A stretch of 64,000 nt of DNA from Rubripirellula tenax (GCF_007860125.1 NZ_SJPW01000008.1:285553-349552); one strand, 5' to 3'; positions 27,001 through 35,904 are shown, counted from the first letter of the stretch. A program made the numbers and translations. Notes: a model not told the origin generated them from the sequence alone.

Positions 27001-27404
27001 TCGATGGATTTGATTCGGCGCGGATGGATGTTCTTTGCAACGGCATTCGCGTCCCCATGCACCCCACGGGCGTCCAGTCGCAATCCGTTGCCGGTATCAA
27101 GTATCGTGCTTGGCAGCCGCCGCGTTGCCTGCACCCGACGATCGGCATTCATACGCCGCTGCAGTTTGACATCGTCGAGCGGGCAACCGGTATGTCGATC
27201 GGCGGCTGTCGCTATCACGCTGTCCATCCGGGCGGTCTGTCGCACGCTTCGTTCCCGATCAATGCGAACGAAGCCGAGTCGCGACGAGCTTCGCGTTTTC
27301 AAGCAGGCACGATGACGGGCGGCGTGATCGACGTCCCCCGTGTTCCGCCACCGACCGGCGCAACCGAGTACGCTGTAACCCTGGACATGCGGTCGGCTTT
27401 CTAG
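24042..27404 (+). CDS. Transglutaminase-like / DUF2126 fusion protein
   Basis: 1120 residues, no signal peptide. The N-terminal beta domain of bacterial transglutaminases (about 1-90, LHHVTRYQYDRPI) is followed by the transglutaminase core with the triad C180 (GSCRDSA), H235 (LHAWIEV) and D251 (GLDPTSG). From about residue 300 to the end lies DUF2126, starting VRLTMGGEPTFVSIDNMDD and YGQGKWYPGESLPRWAL, with conserved blocks such as EVNTQPTSSWPALV. A low-complexity linker sits near 585-625. The family is expected to act as a peptidase or amide-transfer enzyme on the product of the ATP-grasp partner. A bidirectional terminator directly follows, closing the operon. Confidence 0.92.
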   Translation: MTIRVALHHVTRYQYDRPIAVGPQLVRLRPAYHGRTKIEAYDIRVSPKQHFCNWQQDPFANPIARYVFEKPTDHFSVTVDLIADMTVINPFDFFVEESADCWPFEYDAELKLQLSPYLVKAELTPKLAEWVESMPKKTDRIIDFLVEVNRRAQERVNYNIRLEPGMQSPEETLTINSGSCRDSAWMLVESFRQMGMAARFVSGYLIQLVADEPPIPEADGSVAPTGPQEDFCDLHAWIEVYLPGAGWVGLDPTSGLFAGEGHIPLASTPSYSGAAPISGGHEKAEVKFHHEMSVTRVYETPRVTKPYSDQQWTRIMEVGDEVDDLLDKNDVRLTMGGEPTFVSIDNMDDPQWNSEAVGEEKRVLSNVLLLRLRDKLAPGSLLHYGQGKWYPGESLPRWALTCMWRRDGQPIWNKPEFIADEGTDYGHTPDDAKKFVHSLAAELNISARMTVPVYEDLFHYLWREDRLPIDVDPTDPKLDDPNERAMMMRAFTQGLSNPVGFVLPVRRAWWQARAGWVSGRLPVRSDKLFLIPGDSPIGLRLPLAALPTTYAATAPFYTTPADPFSKRAPLPGMPRGNEPAVRHSEPSRGPGEFGGRVNEQELDEENPDDLPTSDDVVGTALCVECRFGRLHVFMPPTQRLEDYLDLITAIEATCERLNTPIVVEGYLPPPDDRIDYFKVTPDPGVIEVNTQPTSSWPALVEQTESLYHEARMSRLGAEKFDLDGRHTGTGGGSHVVLGGSSPSESPFIRRPDLLASVIRFWHNHPALSFMFSSRFIGPTSQAPRMDESRRDAVYEMEIAMSQLDRIGEHRPPWLVDRLFRDLLTDLTGNTHRAEICVDKLYSPDSSTGRLGLVEFRGFEMPPNSRMNLSQQLLIRSAVAAFWKHPYRQPLANWGTSLYDRYMLPHFIWQDLCNLVGDLRREGINIESEWYAPHHDFRFQKIGEVSFKDVHLQLRNAIEPWYVMGEEPAAGGTARYVDSSLERMEVLVDGFDSARMDVLCNGIRVPMHPTGVQSQSVAGIKYRAWQPPRCLHPTIGIHTPLQFDIVERATGMSIGGCRYHAVHPGGLSHASFPINANEAESRRASRFQAGTMTGGVIDVPRVPPPTGATEYAVTLDMRSAF

Positions 27405-27423
27405 GATTGTCGCTGAGAAACGC

Positions 27424-27460
27424 AAAAAGCCTCACCAAGAATTTCCTGGTGAGGCTTTTT
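27424..27460. terminator. Bidirectional intrinsic terminator
   Basis: AAAAAGCCTCACCA (27424-27437) pairs perfectly with TGGTGAGGCTTTTT (27447-27460) around a 9-base loop. The T-run lies on the + strand side and the A-run gives a T-run on the - strand, so it can stop both the transglutaminase operon and the convergent barrel gene. Confidence 0.93.
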
Positions 27461-27486
27461 TAGTCAATCCGCGTCGTCCGGTAGAG

Positions 27487-29112
27487 TTACCAGTTCAGTT
27501 CTGCACCTACATAGGCTCCGTGCAACAGATAGCTGTCGTCGGCATGAACTTGGCCGCTGGCGGCAACGGAAGAGTAGTAGTCGGGATAGTTATCGACCGA
27601 GCTTGCGACCCCGGTGATTCCCATCACGCGGTAGCCACCACGAATGGTCCAAGCGTTGCTGATGCGGTATCCAAGTCCCAGATCCAATTCGCCGAGCGTC
27701 GACAAGACCGTATCCGTCGACGTGGTGTTGATGTCGTCGGTTCCCGAAGCGGTCAGGTAAGCGATCTGATCTTCGGTTCCCAAGCGGTGCTTCAGTTCTG
27801 CACGGTTTCCGTAGACACCGAACTTGCCGCCGATGTTCAAGTCCAGGCGACTGCCCAAGCAGTAAGTCAAGCGACCACCGAACTGGTATCCGAACAGGTT
27901 GTTTTCGACATCAACATTGTCGTAGATATCGCCGACTTGATAGCCGGGTGCACCGTCAACATTGTAGGCGGTTTCGATGGAGTCGTTGATTTGGAACCAA
28001 CGGAAACCGTGGCTCGTCATCACACGCACTCGGCCGCTGTTGGATCGTGCAAGCGGGCCGGTTGCTCCGCCGAAACCGCGTCCGCCACCAAGCCCCAGTC
28101 CATTGCCGAACACGGAACCGTTGCCGCAACCGGCATAGGCAGCCCGTTGGGCACCCATCAAACCGAAGCTGAACAAGTTCGCTTCAATGCCCTGGAATTG
28201 AACGTCACGATTGACGCGAACATTCGTGGCCCCCAGCGAGTCGACCGAAGTCCCGTCGATATGATCGTAGACGCTGTCGGCTCCGCTACCGAAGTCGAGG
28301 TTGACGTCACGGTACTGCGGCATCGAAGCACGAATCGAACCTGCTGCTCCGCTGGCGATGACCTGTTCGTCGCCGGGGTTCCACAAGAAGTAGCCGATTC
28401 CCAGACCGAACCGTCCGTTGTCCAAGTAGCGGCCGGCCGAGATGTCGAATCCAGTCGAGTAACCAGGATTCACCATCGACGTGTTGAAGCCATTGCCAAA
28501 GTTCGTTCCCGTCGCGATCTGGCGACCGACGCTTTGCTCAAGCGTGAAGAACAGCAAGTTCGCGCTGCCGAAATATGGGAACAGTGCCGGACGCGACGCT
28601 CCATATCCGGCTGATGCACCCGAGCTGCAAGCCGATCCGCCGTCGTAGGTCGTGCCGTCCCAATTGGACGAGACCGCGTTGCTATAGGCGCTTCCGCCTG
28701 AGCAATTACCAGACGAATGACCGCTGGAGCCGTAGCTCGAGTAGGGCTGCGATTGGCAGGGCGCGCAACCGGCCGCCGAAGGCGTCGAGTACGAAGCCGA
28801 TGGCGAGTATGATGGAGCAGCGGGCGAATAGTTTGGAGCTTCGCTTTGCATGGGCTGCGAGTAGTGCGCGCCATGATCGGGCGTCGCAATCGGAGCTGGC
28901 AATTCTTCGGCTGGGCCACGCAGTGTCTCAATGGCCGACTTCGCCTGTTCGGCCGCGCTATTGCCAGCACTGTTTATTTTTTCCGATACAGGTCGGAAAT
29001 TATCCCAACGCGAAGGCGCGCTGTACGTTGATTGAGCGTGGGCCGCGGTTCCCGCCCCGATGATTCCTAGCCCAAGGGCTACCGCTGATGTACGAATTAG
29101 GTTGGTTCTCAT
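27487..29112 (-). CDS. BBP7-like outer-membrane beta-barrel protein
   Basis: 541 residues. The ATG at 29112 has a good ribosome site (AAAGGA, 9 bases before) and gives the signal peptide MRTNLIRTSAVALGLGIIGAGTAAHA. Residues about 55-160 form a low-complexity region rich in Ser, Tyr, Pro and Gly with a few cysteines (AGCAPCQSQPY, then SGNCSGGS). From about 175 onward there are alternating beta strands with aromatic residues (FPYFGSANLLFFTLEQ, GRFGLGIGYFLW, LSTLGELDLGLGYRISNAWTIRGGYRVMG) and the final residue is Trp within a strand (YVGAELNW), as in outer-membrane barrels. The pattern resembles the planctomycete BBP7 family (DUF1551), though assignment is by eye. It is monocistronic, convergent to the transglutaminase operon. 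Confidence 0.78.
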   Translation of the reverse strand: MRTNLIRTSAVALGLGIIGAGTAAHAQSTYSAPSRWDNFRPVSEKINSAGNSAAEQAKSAIETLRGPAEELPAPIATPDHGAHYSQPMQSEAPNYSPAAPSYSPSASYSTPSAAGCAPCQSQPYSSYGSSGHSSGNCSGGSAYSNAVSSNWDGTTYDGGSACSSGASAGYGASRPALFPYFGSANLLFFTLEQSVGRQIATGTNFGNGFNTSMVNPGYSTGFDISAGRYLDNGRFGLGIGYFLWNPGDEQVIASGAAGSIRASMPQYRDVNLDFGSGADSVYDHIDGTSVDSLGATNVRVNRDVQFQGIEANLFSFGLMGAQRAAYAGCGNGSVFGNGLGLGGGRGFGGATGPLARSNSGRVRVMTSHGFRWFQINDSIETAYNVDGAPGYQVGDIYDNVDVENNLFGYQFGGRLTYCLGSRLDLNIGGKFGVYGNRAELKHRLGTEDQIAYLTASGTDDINTTSTDTVLSTLGELDLGLGYRISNAWTIRGGYRVMGITGVASSVDNYPDYYSSVAASGQVHADDSYLLHGAYVGAELNW

Positions 29113-29555
29113 TAATCGAATCCTTTGCAATGTCTCGTCGCCGCGTAAGTTCGGATTTTTGGAAATTCCGTCGAACCGAAGCCTCGACGAGCGAACCGGA
29201 TGGAGGGCGGAGTCCTTTCCGTTGATATCGATTCCGTTCTGGGAAGGTACCGGTAAAGGAAGACGCGGCTCCTGCCACGCCCAACGATCAAAGAACTAAT
29301 CGCAACCTTATGGAAGTCTTCCTGCGGTAAACATCGACACAACACCAGCCGTGGTTCCCAACGAACTTGCAATCGACGGCCGAACAAAGTGACAACCAAG
29401 ACTACAAGTCGGTTTTCAATGCCGATTTGACTGACCGGAAAACTGGCCATCGATCGTCGGACTCTCGTCAACCGCTACAGATTCACAACCGGCCAAGCCC
29501 CTTCGAGCGACCTGTACAACGATCGCATCGACACAATGAATGAAGACGATCGTTG
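29113..29555. other. Intergenic region between barrel gene and UbiB-like gene
   Basis: About 440 bases serving as upstream region of the barrel gene and downstream region of the kinase-like gene, both leftward. A perfect inverted repeat ACAACGATCG (29516-29525) / CGATCGTTGT (29547-29556) touches the kinase stop codon; with a 21-base loop and no strong T-run it is at most a weak terminator. No gene is seen. Confidence 0.45.
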
Positions 29556-31289
29556 TCAATCGTCGTTGCCGCGAGTCAAGTGGCCACTGCGGTTGATGGC
29601 CAACAACAGCCACATCATCACCGAGATGCTGCCCAGGATTCCAAGGATGCCGATCGCACTAAGATCTTGAATTCCCATGAACATTCGCTCGTGAAATAGC
29701 AACGGCGGCACTTTCATCGCCAAGATCAACGACGACCCCAGGAAGACGGCACTCGCCATCAATCCCAGCACCATCCGGTTGACGGTCGGCCCAAGCTTTT
29801 GATGCTCCAGGGTCACCCGAATGTCGCCCTGACGGGCCATCTTCAGCAGTGCGATCAATTCATCAGGCGCCGCTTCAAGAAAGTTTTCGGCTTCCAAATA
29901 GACACGGCGCGCCTGTCGAAGCCGTCGACCGGGGCTCAACCGTTTCAGCATCGATCCGCGCATGTACTGGTGAACGACGTCCAACGAATCGAAACTTGCG
30001 CCGAGCTCGCGGAGCGTACCTTCTAAAGAAATCAACATCTTCAGCAGCAACGCCGATTGGTTGGGTAACTTGATCAAGTGCCGGTGAAGCACATCCGTCA
30101 ATTCATTGAGCGCGCCGGTCAGATCAAACTCGCCGAAACTCTGTTTTCCATAGGTGCCAATAAACTCAGCAACGTCGATCGCCAATCGCGATTCGTCCAG
30201 CGTCGGTGGTGGATCGCCGATTCGGCGAATCAGTCTGGTCAATCGATTTTGATCACCTGATGAAATCGCGACCAACATGTCTTCGATCGACTCACGAAGA
30301 TTTTCGTCGATCCGGCCGATCATCCCAAAGTCAAGAATTCCTAGTTGCCCGTTCTCCATGACAATCAAGTTGCCCATGTGGGGATCCGCATGAAAAACCG
30401 CTTCGTCAAAGATCATGGTCAGATAGACGTTTGCGATCGATTCACACAAGCGATGCTTGATCTCAGATCGCGATTTCGCTGTCATCTCATTCGATGGCGA
30501 CTCGTCGCTGGATTCCTCGGCCAGAAACTGGGCCAACGGTTGACCGACCAACTCGTCCATCACCAGCACGCGCCGTGTGCAAAGCGGCTTGTGTGGACGC
30601 GGCACTACCACATTCGATCCTCGTCGATCGAACATCTCGGCGAACAGTTCAAGATTTTGACGTTCGCGAGTGAAATCGAGTTCACGACTGATCATGGGTG
30701 CGAGTTGGCGAACCATGTCGGTGGGTCGCCAAGCAGCGAACCCTTCCACGCGCTCGGCCAATTGTGCGACGCCTGACAACACTTCGACGTCTTGTCGCAT
30801 GGTCGGTTCAATATTCGACCGCTGGACCTTGATGACGACGTGAGAGCCATCGTTGAGAATAGCGCGGTGTACCTGTCCGATCGAAGCGGTCGCCAAGGGT
30901 TGAGGATCAATCGATTGGAAATGGGTTTCATAGTCGTCACCCAATTCACTTGCCAACGTTTTACGAACTTGCTCGATCGTGTCCGCTTGAACATCGGCGC
31001 GAAGACGTTTCAGTTCTTCGCTCAATTTTGGACCGACCAAATCAGGCCGGGCAGCTAGAATCTGTCCGACCTTGATGAACGTCGGCCCCAGATCCACGAT
31101 GGCCATGCGAACGCGTTGCTCGCGCGAGTATTGCGACAACGGGACACCACGACCGTCCTTGAGCATGTCGCGAAACGGCAGCCGAAACTCGGTCAACCAG
31201 TCCGCCAAGCCGTAACGCCGCAACACCGTCAGTATTTCCCGCCATCGCTTCAGATTGCGGTACAGTTGAGGAATCGAGGTGATTTTCAT
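29556..31289 (-). CDS. ABC1/UbiB-family atypical kinase
   Basis: 577 residues. UbiB-type hallmarks are present: the KxGQ motif (FIKVGQILAARPDL), the Ala-rich loop that replaces the glycine-rich loop (ATASIGQVHRA), VIKVQR lysine, the ELDFTRERQN segment, the catalytic HADPHMGNL and the metal-binding LDFGMIG. Two C-terminal membrane helices lie at about 515-570 (VLGLMASAVFLGSSLILAM and AIGILGILGSISVMMWLLLAI). Members act as ATPases needed for isoprenoid quinone synthesis or lipid handling. It faces away from the ABC permease gene; the gap between them is 110 bases. Confidence 0.92.
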   Translation of the reverse strand: MKITSIPQLYRNLKRWREILTVLRRYGLADWLTEFRLPFRDMLKDGRGVPLSQYSREQRVRMAIVDLGPTFIKVGQILAARPDLVGPKLSEELKRLRADVQADTIEQVRKTLASELGDDYETHFQSIDPQPLATASIGQVHRAILNDGSHVVIKVQRSNIEPTMRQDVEVLSGVAQLAERVEGFAAWRPTDMVRQLAPMISRELDFTRERQNLELFAEMFDRRGSNVVVPRPHKPLCTRRVLVMDELVGQPLAQFLAEESSDESPSNEMTAKSRSEIKHRLCESIANVYLTMIFDEAVFHADPHMGNLIVMENGQLGILDFGMIGRIDENLRESIEDMLVAISSGDQNRLTRLIRRIGDPPPTLDESRLAIDVAEFIGTYGKQSFGEFDLTGALNELTDVLHRHLIKLPNQSALLLKMLISLEGTLRELGASFDSLDVVHQYMRGSMLKRLSPGRRLRQARRVYLEAENFLEAAPDELIALLKMARQGDIRVTLEHQKLGPTVNRMVLGLMASAVFLGSSLILAMKVPPLLFHERMFMGIQDLSAIGILGILGSISVMMWLLLAINRSGHLTRGNDD

Positions 31290-31399
31290 GGACGAAAGGC
31301 AACGAGAAAACGAACCGGGCCGAGCAAGCAGGGATGGTTTAAGATGCGGTCAAAAGCGACAAACTGCTTGTTCATTCTATTTCCGCAAAGGGACTTTCC

Positions 31400-32941
31400 T
31401 TGGCCTGGTTTACTCCGCTGATGATGACGCTGCAATTGATGGCGGCTTCGGTCGCGATCGCAGCGATTATCGGTATTGTAGGTGCATGGGCCGGATCGAG
31501 CCTTCAATTGGGCGGCCGATCCTCGCGTTTTTTGAGCAGGCTGTTTTTCGTGTCGATGACCGCAGCAGCCGTCATGCCCATGATTTTGCATGCAACGGCC
31601 TGGGAAGCGACGGCGGGAAAATTTGGCTGGTGGCTACTTACCCAGACCGGATCTCGGACCAATGAATCAGGCGTCTACGGCTTTTTCGCCGGATCAGTCG
31701 CCTCGGTTTGGATCCACGGTATGGTAGGCGCTTCGCTGGTCACGATCGCGACTTGGTTCGGTGTCACGCGAATCTCGCCGGCGACCGTCGCGCAAAGCCG
31801 CCTTGATTTCGGGCCGGTCGCGGCGTTCTTTCGAGTTCAGTTGCCACTCGCCGCGCCATGGTGGATCGCAAGCTTGGTCGCAACGGCGGCGCTGGCAGCA
31901 ACAGAAATGACCGTCGTGGATTTGTATGGATATCGAACGATCGCGGATCAGTTCTATTTGTTTTACGCGATGGACCCGAGCACGTTTTCGATCATCGCGA
32001 CCTGTATGATTCCACTGGCAACGGTGTCGACCGCTTTCGTTTGGATGTTTGTTTCGAAACGCAACCTGAGCGTCGGACGATTGCGAACGGTTGAGTCATC
32101 GATGGCGACAGAGTCGTTTTCGTGGCAGCATCAGTCTGTTGCAGCGGGGTTGGCGGCCATCGTCGTCTTGATCGTGGCCGTGGTCCCCATTGCCGGGCTT
32201 GTGCTGAAAACCGGTCAAGATGTCATCGTCAAAAACGATTCCGTCGAATGGACTTGGTCAGCAGCTGCATTCGTACAACGGCTGGCGGAATCGCCGGTTG
32301 TGTTTGCGAGCGAGTTTCAGTGGACGATTGTGCTTGCGTCGTTGACTGCGTCCGCGGCGGTCGTATTGGCGTGGCCAGCGGCGGCGATTGCCACTCAGCG
32401 GCCGCGACTTCGGTGGGTCTTTGACGCCGTTTCCATTTTGATGATTTGCATTCCCGGTCCGATTATCGGTCTAGCCGTCGTTCGCCTCTTCCAGTTCGAT
32501 GCATTGTGGTTACGAACGCTATACCAACAAACTTTGCTACCGACCGTGATGTCGCTGTCGATGCGAGCGGTTCCCGTCGCCTATTGGGTGCTTCGCGCCC
32601 GGTACCAGGGTATCGATCGTGTCATCTTCGAATCGGCTGCGATCGATTGCACTTGGTGGCAGCGCATTTGGAAGATTGACCGCTCCTTAATCAGTCGATC
32701 GCTTGTTTCGGCGTGGTTGGCCGTGGCCGTGATTTCGTCCGGTGACGTTCCAGCGACGCTGCCCGTGATTCCGGCAGGCGTGACAACTGTTTCGGTAAGA
32801 CTGTTCGGCCTCCTGCACAGCGGAGCCCGCTATCAGGAATCATCCTTGGCGATCCTTTACGTCACGATGCTGGTTGTGTTGGTTGCGATTTGCTTTCGAC
32901 GTGAAGGGCAACGACGTGCTAAAATGGTCCGTGGGGCGTGA
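31400..32941 (+). CDS. Iron(III)-type ABC transporter permease, two-module
   Basis: 513 residues with about twelve membrane helices in two permease halves. The loops with the ABC permease look are QSRLDFGPVAAFFRVQLPLAAPWW in the first half and ESAAIDCTWWQRIWKIDRSLISRSL in the second, each the coupling-helix region that meets an ATPase. The arrangement resembles FbpB-type iron(III) permeases. No ATPase or binding protein lies beside it, so partners must be elsewhere. The TTG at 31400 is uncertain; ATGs at 31421 or 31424 are possible. The stop overlaps a GTG of the next gene (GTGA). Confidence 0.8.
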   Translation: MAWFTPLMMTLQLMAASVAIAAIIGIVGAWAGSSLQLGGRSSRFLSRLFFVSMTAAAVMPMILHATAWEATAGKFGWWLLTQTGSRTNESGVYGFFAGSVASVWIHGMVGASLVTIATWFGVTRISPATVAQSRLDFGPVAAFFRVQLPLAAPWWIASLVATAALAATEMTVVDLYGYRTIADQFYLFYAMDPSTFSIIATCMIPLATVSTAFVWMFVSKRNLSVGRLRTVESSMATESFSWQHQSVAAGLAAIVVLIVAVVPIAGLVLKTGQDVIVKNDSVEWTWSAAAFVQRLAESPVVFASEFQWTIVLASLTASAAVVLAWPAAAIATQRPRLRWVFDAVSILMICIPGPIIGLAVVRLFQFDALWLRTLYQQTLLPTVMSLSMRAVPVAYWVLRARYQGIDRVIFESAAIDCTWWQRIWKIDRSLISRSLVSAWLAVAVISSGDVPATLPVIPAGVTTVSVRLFGLLHSGARYQESSLAILYVTMLVVLVAICFRREGQRRAKMVRGA

Positions 32942-32994
32942 GCCGGTCGCTGACCCCATCCTTCTTCTTGCCTCGTTGTTGCTTTGGAAACCGA

Positions 32995-34068
32995 ATGCCA
33001 AGGTTGGTTACACTCGTCATCGTTTGCATTTTCCTTCCCGCGGTGGCCAATGTCGCGGCGGTGGAAACGGTGCGTTTCAATGATGGCGCCGTCGAGCGAA
33101 GCGTCGTGGGAAAGCTTTTGGTCGAAGCCCAAAACGGCGACGTCATGATTCAAGCCGATGACGGACGGATCTGGACGATCGAAATTGACGATCTGATTGA
33201 TCGGAAGTCCGATGACACCGAATTGGTACCCATCGACAAGGACCAGGCGGCCAAACGACTGCTGGACGAACTCGGCGATGGATTTGCGGTCTACCAGACT
33301 CAAAACTATGTGATTCTTTATAACGGCGATGAACGATATGCGAGGCAGGTGGGTGGGCTGTTCGAGAAGTTGCATCGCGGCTTTTTTACGTTCTGGAAGA
33401 ATCAACGCTGGGAGCTTCCCGAACCAGAATTCCCTCTCGTGGCGGTGGTGCTTCGTGACCACCAAGCGTTTCTAAGTCATGCGGGAAATGAAATCGGCAC
33501 TCGCGCCGAGTCCGTGATCGGTTACTACAACCTAGCGACCAACCACATGACCACATTCAACGTCCCCAACTGGGAACGGAATGTCGCAACGATCATCCAC
33601 GAAGCGACCCATCAATTGGCGTACAACAGCGGAATGCAACAACGCTTCGCGGACAATCCGATTTGGGTCAGCGAAGGTTTGGCGATGTTCTTTGAAACGC
33701 CCGACATGAAGAATCCCGGAAATTGGCGATCCATCGGAGCAGTGAATCGTGTCAAGTTAGCTCATTGGCAAAAGTACGTTCGCTATCGACCGGACGAATC
33801 ATTGGCGACGCTCTTGTCCGATGACACTCGCTTTCTCAATCAGGCGACCGCGACAGAAGCGTACGCCGAGGGATGGGCGTTGACTTACTTCTTGATCACG
33901 ACGAAGCGCGAAGAGTACATCGAGTACTTGAAGAAACTGAGCGAAGGCAAGCCGGCAGCCGTTCAAACTCCACGCGCACGCATCCAAATGTTCGAAGAAG
34001 CCTTCGAAACAACACTGGCGGATCTCGACAAAACGTTCGTCAACTACATGAGGCGCGTTCGCGGTTGA
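32995..34068 (+). CDS. Exported DUF1570 putative metallopeptidase
   Basis: 357 residues from the ATG at 32995, which gives a clean signal peptide (MPRLVTLVIVCIFLPAVANVAA). A GTG at 32938 overlaps the permease stop and is the alternative. A small beta domain (about 22-75) precedes the DUF1570 domain, which contains a zinc peptidase HExxH at H202-E203-x2-H206 (HEATHQ). A downstream Glu within VSEGLAMFFE could serve as third ligand, as in gluzincins (MA clan). Substrate unknown. The family is common in planctomycetes and seldom characterised. Confidence 0.85.
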   Translation: MPRLVTLVIVCIFLPAVANVAAVETVRFNDGAVERSVVGKLLVEAQNGDVMIQADDGRIWTIEIDDLIDRKSDDTELVPIDKDQAAKRLLDELGDGFAVYQTQNYVILYNGDERYARQVGGLFEKLHRGFFTFWKNQRWELPEPEFPLVAVVLRDHQAFLSHAGNEIGTRAESVIGYYNLATNHMTTFNVPNWERNVATIIHEATHQLAYNSGMQQRFADNPIWVSEGLAMFFETPDMKNPGNWRSIGAVNRVKLAHWQKYVRYRPDESLATLLSDDTRFLNQATATEAYAEGWALTYFLITTKREEYIEYLKKLSEGKPAAVQTPRARIQMFEEAFETTLADLDKTFVNYMRRVRG

Positions 34069-34209
34069 CCGTTGAATCGAAGGCAAGTGCTTTGAAAAAG
34101 CTAAATGTAGAGTAGGCAACTTGCCAATGGTGTTCAGCACGGAATTGGTATCCACAGGATATGTAGCAAAACGATCCTGCCTTGCGGTGGATTTGGCGTA
34201 TCGAAATTC

Positions 34210-35199
34210 CTACTCCACCGTGAACTCATTCAACTTCGCAGCGATCTCTTCAATGACGCTGATGGGCATCGATTCGATGTGATTAACACCGCTGACCTCG
34301 ACAAAGTGTTTGGGATCGCTGCGGGCCGAATCGTAAAGCGTCTTACCACGGACAAACGGGATGACCTGGTCATCGGTGCTGTGGACCTGAATCAGCGGTC
34401 CCTTGTAAACGGTCAGCTTGGCAACGGAATCGTATCGATTGCGCATCAAGAATCGAACTGGGACGAACGGATAGCGCAGCGCGGCGACCTCAAACATTCG
34501 ATCAAACGTGCTCTCCAAGATCAAAGCCTTGGCACCATTGCGGCTAGCAACCGCGACGGCGCATCCGCCGCCCAATGACCGACCGTAAAGGACTAAGTCC
34601 GTCTGCTTCAAATCGTATCGCTTGCACAGGTAGTCGCTTGCCGCCACGCAGTCCTCGATCACGCCCCGTTCGTTTGGCGTGTTATCGTCTTCAAACCCAC
34701 GGTACTCGGCCGCCATGACGGTTGCGTCGCATTGTTGGGACAGTTCGATCAGCCATCCGTCGAGCCACTTCGCCTTACTCTCATTGCCGTGAAAGAACAG
34801 GATCGTATAGCGGCTGCCTGGACGCTCGAGCAATCGACCGGATAACTGGATATCACCGGGCGAATTGTAGGTGACCGTTTCGACCGGCGAAGAAGCCTCG
34901 GCGACCGGTTTGCCGTCGTCCTTCATGTAGGCACCCGGATAGACCAGCCGGTCTTCCATCAAAACGAGGACGACTAAAATTGCCGCGTAGCCAATCCCGA
35001 TGATTTGAAGCAGAGCGATCACGGCACGCGCGGCCGGCGACCGATACTTCACACGTTTCTTGCGATTGGGGTTGGGCTGGCTCGGTTGATGCGTGGCTGG
35101 GCGTTCTCGGCGTGGCGTTGCTGAGGTTACGGTTTTTTTGGGTGCGCTTGGATTCTGGGCCGATGCGATGTTTTCGTTCCGGTCGTCAGATTTCGCCAT
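34210..35199 (-). CDS. Membrane-anchored alpha/beta hydrolase
   Basis: 329 residues. A Lys/Pro-rich cytoplasmic N-terminus (about 1-55) is followed by one helix (about 58-82, AVIALLQIIGIGYAAILVVLVLM) and a serine hydrolase domain: oxyanion region FFHGNESK, nucleophile elbow GRSLGGG, Asp in STDDQVIP and His in VNHIESMP. It resembles the BEM46/ABHD13-like group. Esterase or peptidase activity on the outer side of the membrane is likely; substrate unknown. The leader between 35200 and 35253 contains an inverted repeat GTCGGTTT/AAACCGAC, 37 bases apart. Confidence 0.88.
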   Translation of the reverse strand: MAKSDDRNENIASAQNPSAPKKTVTSATPRRERPATHQPSQPNPNRKKRVKYRSPAARAVIALLQIIGIGYAAILVVLVLMEDRLVYPGAYMKDDGKPVAEASSPVETVTYNSPGDIQLSGRLLERPGSRYTILFFHGNESKAKWLDGWLIELSQQCDATVMAAEYRGFEDDNTPNERGVIEDCVAASDYLCKRYDLKQTDLVLYGRSLGGGCAVAVASRNGAKALILESTFDRMFEVAALRYPFVPVRFLMRNRYDSVAKLTVYKGPLIQVHSTDDQVIPFVRGKTLYDSARSDPKHFVEVSGVNHIESMPISVIEEIAAKLNEFTVE

Positions 35200-35392
35200 G
35201 GTCGGTTTGTCGGGTTAAGGGCAGTCGCCGATCATCAGTGTTAAAAAACCGACAATTCGAGCCTTCGGTCCAATCGTATCCGATCGAGCCCCGGTTTGGC
35301 CCTGGCCTTCACGACACGAAGGTCCTGCGGGCCAATTGTGTGCTAGGTTTTTATAGTCCGTTGTCCGGTTGTAGCGACTTCGAAGAACTTTC

Positions 35393-35881
35393 ATGTTGCG
35401 ACTCGATTCCACCACCGACCCCATTCACGATGCCGAGAAGCTTCGCAAGTGGCGATATGGTCGCATTGTCATGCGCGGCGGAGCTTTTGTCGAAGTCCAA
35501 CGCCGTTTGACGTGCGGCAGCGTTTCCATGGCCCAGGTTTGGTGGCAAGCCAAATATGGCCGCAACGACGATGACGTCTGCTGGATCGACTATCACCAAC
35601 CGCTCGGCATGCGGTCTTTTTTGACGCTCGACTATATTCGAGCCGGAACGTTGGCCGGATACAAATCGTTTATCGGCGCCTGTAACGTGCTTGACGAAGT
35701 CGCACGGATTCGCGGCGCCAACGCGATTGTTGCGCACGTTTCCAACGGAAACATCAGTGACCGATTGTTGACGCGATTGGGGTGGGAGCGGCACCTGTTG
35801 AGTTGGAAGGGTCGCCACTGGATCCGACGTTTCTATGACGGATATCCACCATCGACGTTGCATCGTTACGCAAACGTCTAG
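35393..35881 (+). CDS. Small protein with acetyltransferase-like C-terminus
   Basis: 162 residues, cytoplasmic, rich in Trp and Arg. The segment ANAIVAHVSNGNISDRLLTRLGWERH (about 118-143) looks like the end of a GNAT domain, where an Asn-containing loop and a helix precede G-W/F-E. The N-terminal half does not show the GNAT acetyl-CoA loop clearly. It could be a diverged acetyltransferase or an unrelated conserved planctomycete protein. It faces away from the hydrolase gene and runs convergently into the Rieske gene. Confidence 0.65.
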   Translation: MLRLDSTTDPIHDAEKLRKWRYGRIVMRGGAFVEVQRRLTCGSVSMAQVWWQAKYGRNDDDVCWIDYHQPLGMRSFLTLDYIRAGTLAGYKSFIGACNVLDEVARIRGANAIVAHVSNGNISDRLLTRLGWERHLLSWKGRHWIRRFYDGYPPSTLHRYANV

Positions 35882-35904
35882 TTCGAATCACAGGGCGATC
35901 CGCC

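Noticed and set aside
27520-28614. 364-codon + strand frame opposite the barrel gene
   Set aside because: Complement of the beta-barrel coding sequence; Val/Asp-rich pattern follows from the other strand.
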